NCBI GenBank assembly: GCA_943356395.1 | Contig: CALRFC010000006.1 | Coordinates: forward strand, 11,699 to 21,665 | Source of the DNA: Candidatus Nomurabacteria bacterium | GTDB taxonomy: Bacteria; Patescibacteriota; Minisyncoccia; Phycocordibacterales; UBA9973 | Direction of reading: 5' to 3' | DNA length: 9,967 bases | Shown here: positions 8,843 through 9,967 of the stretch, piece by piece | Layout of the letters: each line of letters opens with the position of its first letter | Position numbering within the stretch: position 1 is the stretch's first letter | Translations under genes and position numbers: made by a program | Notes under the pieces: model-generated | The model's database searches: none | What the model was told of the DNA's origin: nothing | The model's input: only the letters and a program-made list of their open reading frames with translations

Positions 8843-9967
8843 ATGAAAAAATATATCGCACGATTCTGGAATACTGCAGACATCCCGTACGGCGCGCGAG
8901 TCCTGACTTTCGCCACCGGCGTACGCTGGTTCGGCTGGGGCTTCGGCGAGACGCTCATTCCCGTCCTCCTGTATTCCTTCGGGCACTCGTTCGCGCAAGC
9001 CGGTCTCCTGCGTGCGGCCTACGACATCACCTTCATCCTGACGCTCCCAATCGCCGGCATGATCGCGGACCGCATGCGCGCGACGACCCTCATCCTCTTC
9101 GGCCTCTTCCTGTATCTCTTCGTCGGGGCCGAATATTTCTTCGCCGGAGTGACCGGCCTCGCGATCTTCATCGTCCTCGCGCGTCTCTTCAACGGCGTCT
9201 CCTACGCGCTCGATTCCGTCGGCAGGGAAACATATTTCCGTCGGCATGTCCCCTCGGGAAAGATCGCCACGGTCTTCGGCTATTTCGACACGGTCGCCAA
9301 TCTCTGGTGGATCGGCGCGGCCGTTCTCGGCATATTCCTCACGCGATATTTTTCCGTTCCCGCGCTGCTCCTCCTCATCACGCCCACGTCTCTTGTGTCG
9401 TTCCTCATCGTGCGCCGCTTCGCGAAAACGGAAGAGAAGCCGCTCGTACGCGAACGCTCGGCGGAGGATCGCAGCAACAATGTCTTCAAGGAGGTCAGCG
9501 GCTGGAATCTCGCGCTCAAGAGCTTGGTCGGTTTCAATTTCTTCATTTCTTTCGCGAGCGCGGTCGTGCTCTTTTTCCTGCCGATCGAAGTGTACCGGGA
9601 AGGCGCGGATTTGAGCTTGGTCATCATCATGGGCATCGTGTCGGCCATGCCGATGCTCTTTGGCTGGAATCTGGGGAAGTGGTTCGACATCAAAGGGCCG
9701 AAACTCTTTTCCGTCGGCCTGCTCGCCTTCTCGCTCCTCCTGCTCTCGCTCTCCTTCCCGCACGGCTACGCGTGGAAGCTCTCCGTCTCCTTCCTGATCG
9801 GCCTCGTCGTCGAACTGCTGTCCGTGGGTAGCAACGAACTGGTCACCGTCTCGTCCGATCCGCAACACTTCGGCCGCGTCGACGGCATCATGCGGAGCAT
9901 CACGAACATCGGGAGCATGACAGGCCCGCTCGCGATCGGCATTCTCATGGATCGGCACGGCATTCCG
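8843..9967 (+). CDS. MFS transporter (partial, continues beyond the window)
   Basis: An open frame starts at ATG 8843 and continues without a stop through 375 codons to the window edge. It begins MKKYIARFWNTADIPYGARV and has hydrophobic segments in the rhythm of major facilitator proteins: a first half to about residue 195, a charged central loop (KTEEKPLVRERSAEDRS region, about 197-215), then a second half. The motif A-like loop GMIADRMRA (72-80) between helices 2 and 3 is the best signature. A GGGGAGA sequence (8827-8832) ten bases before the ATG could be the ribosome-binding site. It follows the EamA-like gene by seven bases, so the two are co-transcribed. The substrate is unknown; drug or metabolite efflux is the usual role of such proteins. 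At least 20-30 C-terminal residues are probably missing. Confidence 0.88.
   Translation, partial: MKKYIARFWNTADIPYGARVLTFATGVRWFGWGFGETLIPVLLYSFGHSFAQAGLLRAAYDITFILTLPIAGMIADRMRATTLILFGLFLYLFVGAEYFFAGVTGLAIFIVLARLFNGVSYALDSVGRETYFRRHVPSGKIATVFGYFDTVANLWWIGAAVLGIFLTRYFSVPALLLLITPTSLVSFLIVRRFAKTEEKPLVRERSAEDRSNNVFKEVSGWNLALKSLVGFNFFISFASAVVLFFLPIEVYREGADLSLVIIMGIVSAMPMLFGWNLGKWFDIKGPKLFSVGLLAFSLLLLSLSFPHGYAWKLSVSFLIGLVVELLSVGSNELVTVSSDPQHFGRVDGIMRSITNIGSMTGPLAIGILMDRHGIP

Noticed and set aside
8819..9958. Minus-strand frame of 379 codons at the right edge
   Set aside because: It is an Asp/Glu/Arg-rich shadow of the MFS gene; the plus-strand frame gives a convincing membrane protein with an MFS loop motif.

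Overview
The window looks like a piece of chromosome from a small-genome bacterium of the Candidate Phyla Radiation (Patescibacteria, Parcubacteria-like). This is an inference from several signs: genes are short and compact, intergenic regions are rich in hairpins, a stand-alone four-helix-bundle (23S-IVP family) protein is present, the tRNA and tmRNA lack an encoded CCA, several promoters sit almost on top of their start codons, and few genes have a clear Shine-Dalgarno site. TGA acts as a stop, so the code-25 lineages are unlikely. No ordinary housekeeping gene here is broken.

Layout. (1) 1-880, minus strand: the translation operon infC-rpmI (rplT would lie just off the left edge). It is driven by a near-consensus promoter (TTGACT-17-TAGAAT), and infC begins with TTG. 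(2) 880-1580: about 700 bases without a credible protein gene but dense in inverted repeats. They include two perfect 40-bp palindromes and a tandem array of hairpin modules directly downstream of ssrA. (3) 1531-2870, minus strand: a trans-translation cluster of smpB, a four-helix-bundle protein and ssrA (tmRNA). The tmRNA has a long tag ending in -NFAFARA. (4) 3019-5068, plus strand: ftsH with its own promoter and terminator, divergent from smpB. Tag-mediated rescue and the membrane protease FtsH thus sit side by side, which fits a protein quality-control neighbourhood. (5) 5060-6013: a P-loop NTPase (THEP1/NTPase_1-like) fused to a C-terminal SWIM zinc finger, then a tRNA-Ile with anticodon UAU. 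(6) 6049-6630: an unrecognised 166-aa protein. (7) 6630-8400: a region of small genes and RNAs. A candidate non-coding RNA (about 6667-6860) comes first. Next are two overlapping minus-strand genes for a split, heterodimeric-type lycopene cyclase (CrtYc/CrtYd-like). A second candidate RNA (7592-7765) is divergent from them. A 78-aa Cys/His-rich protein follows, then a pseudoknot-plus-terminator element. (8) 8401-9967: a two-gene operon of an EamA-like half-size transporter and an MFS transporter that runs off the right edge.

The most unusual material is not protein-coding. The ssrA-downstream hairpin array has linkers conserved between modules while the stems differ in sequence but still pair. 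The tmRNA and tRNA 3' ends are both built into long perfect terminator hairpins. There is also a dispersed GC-rich hairpin with an invariant AACG bulge. Among proteins, the NTPase-SWIM fusion and the lycopene cyclase pair deserve attention.
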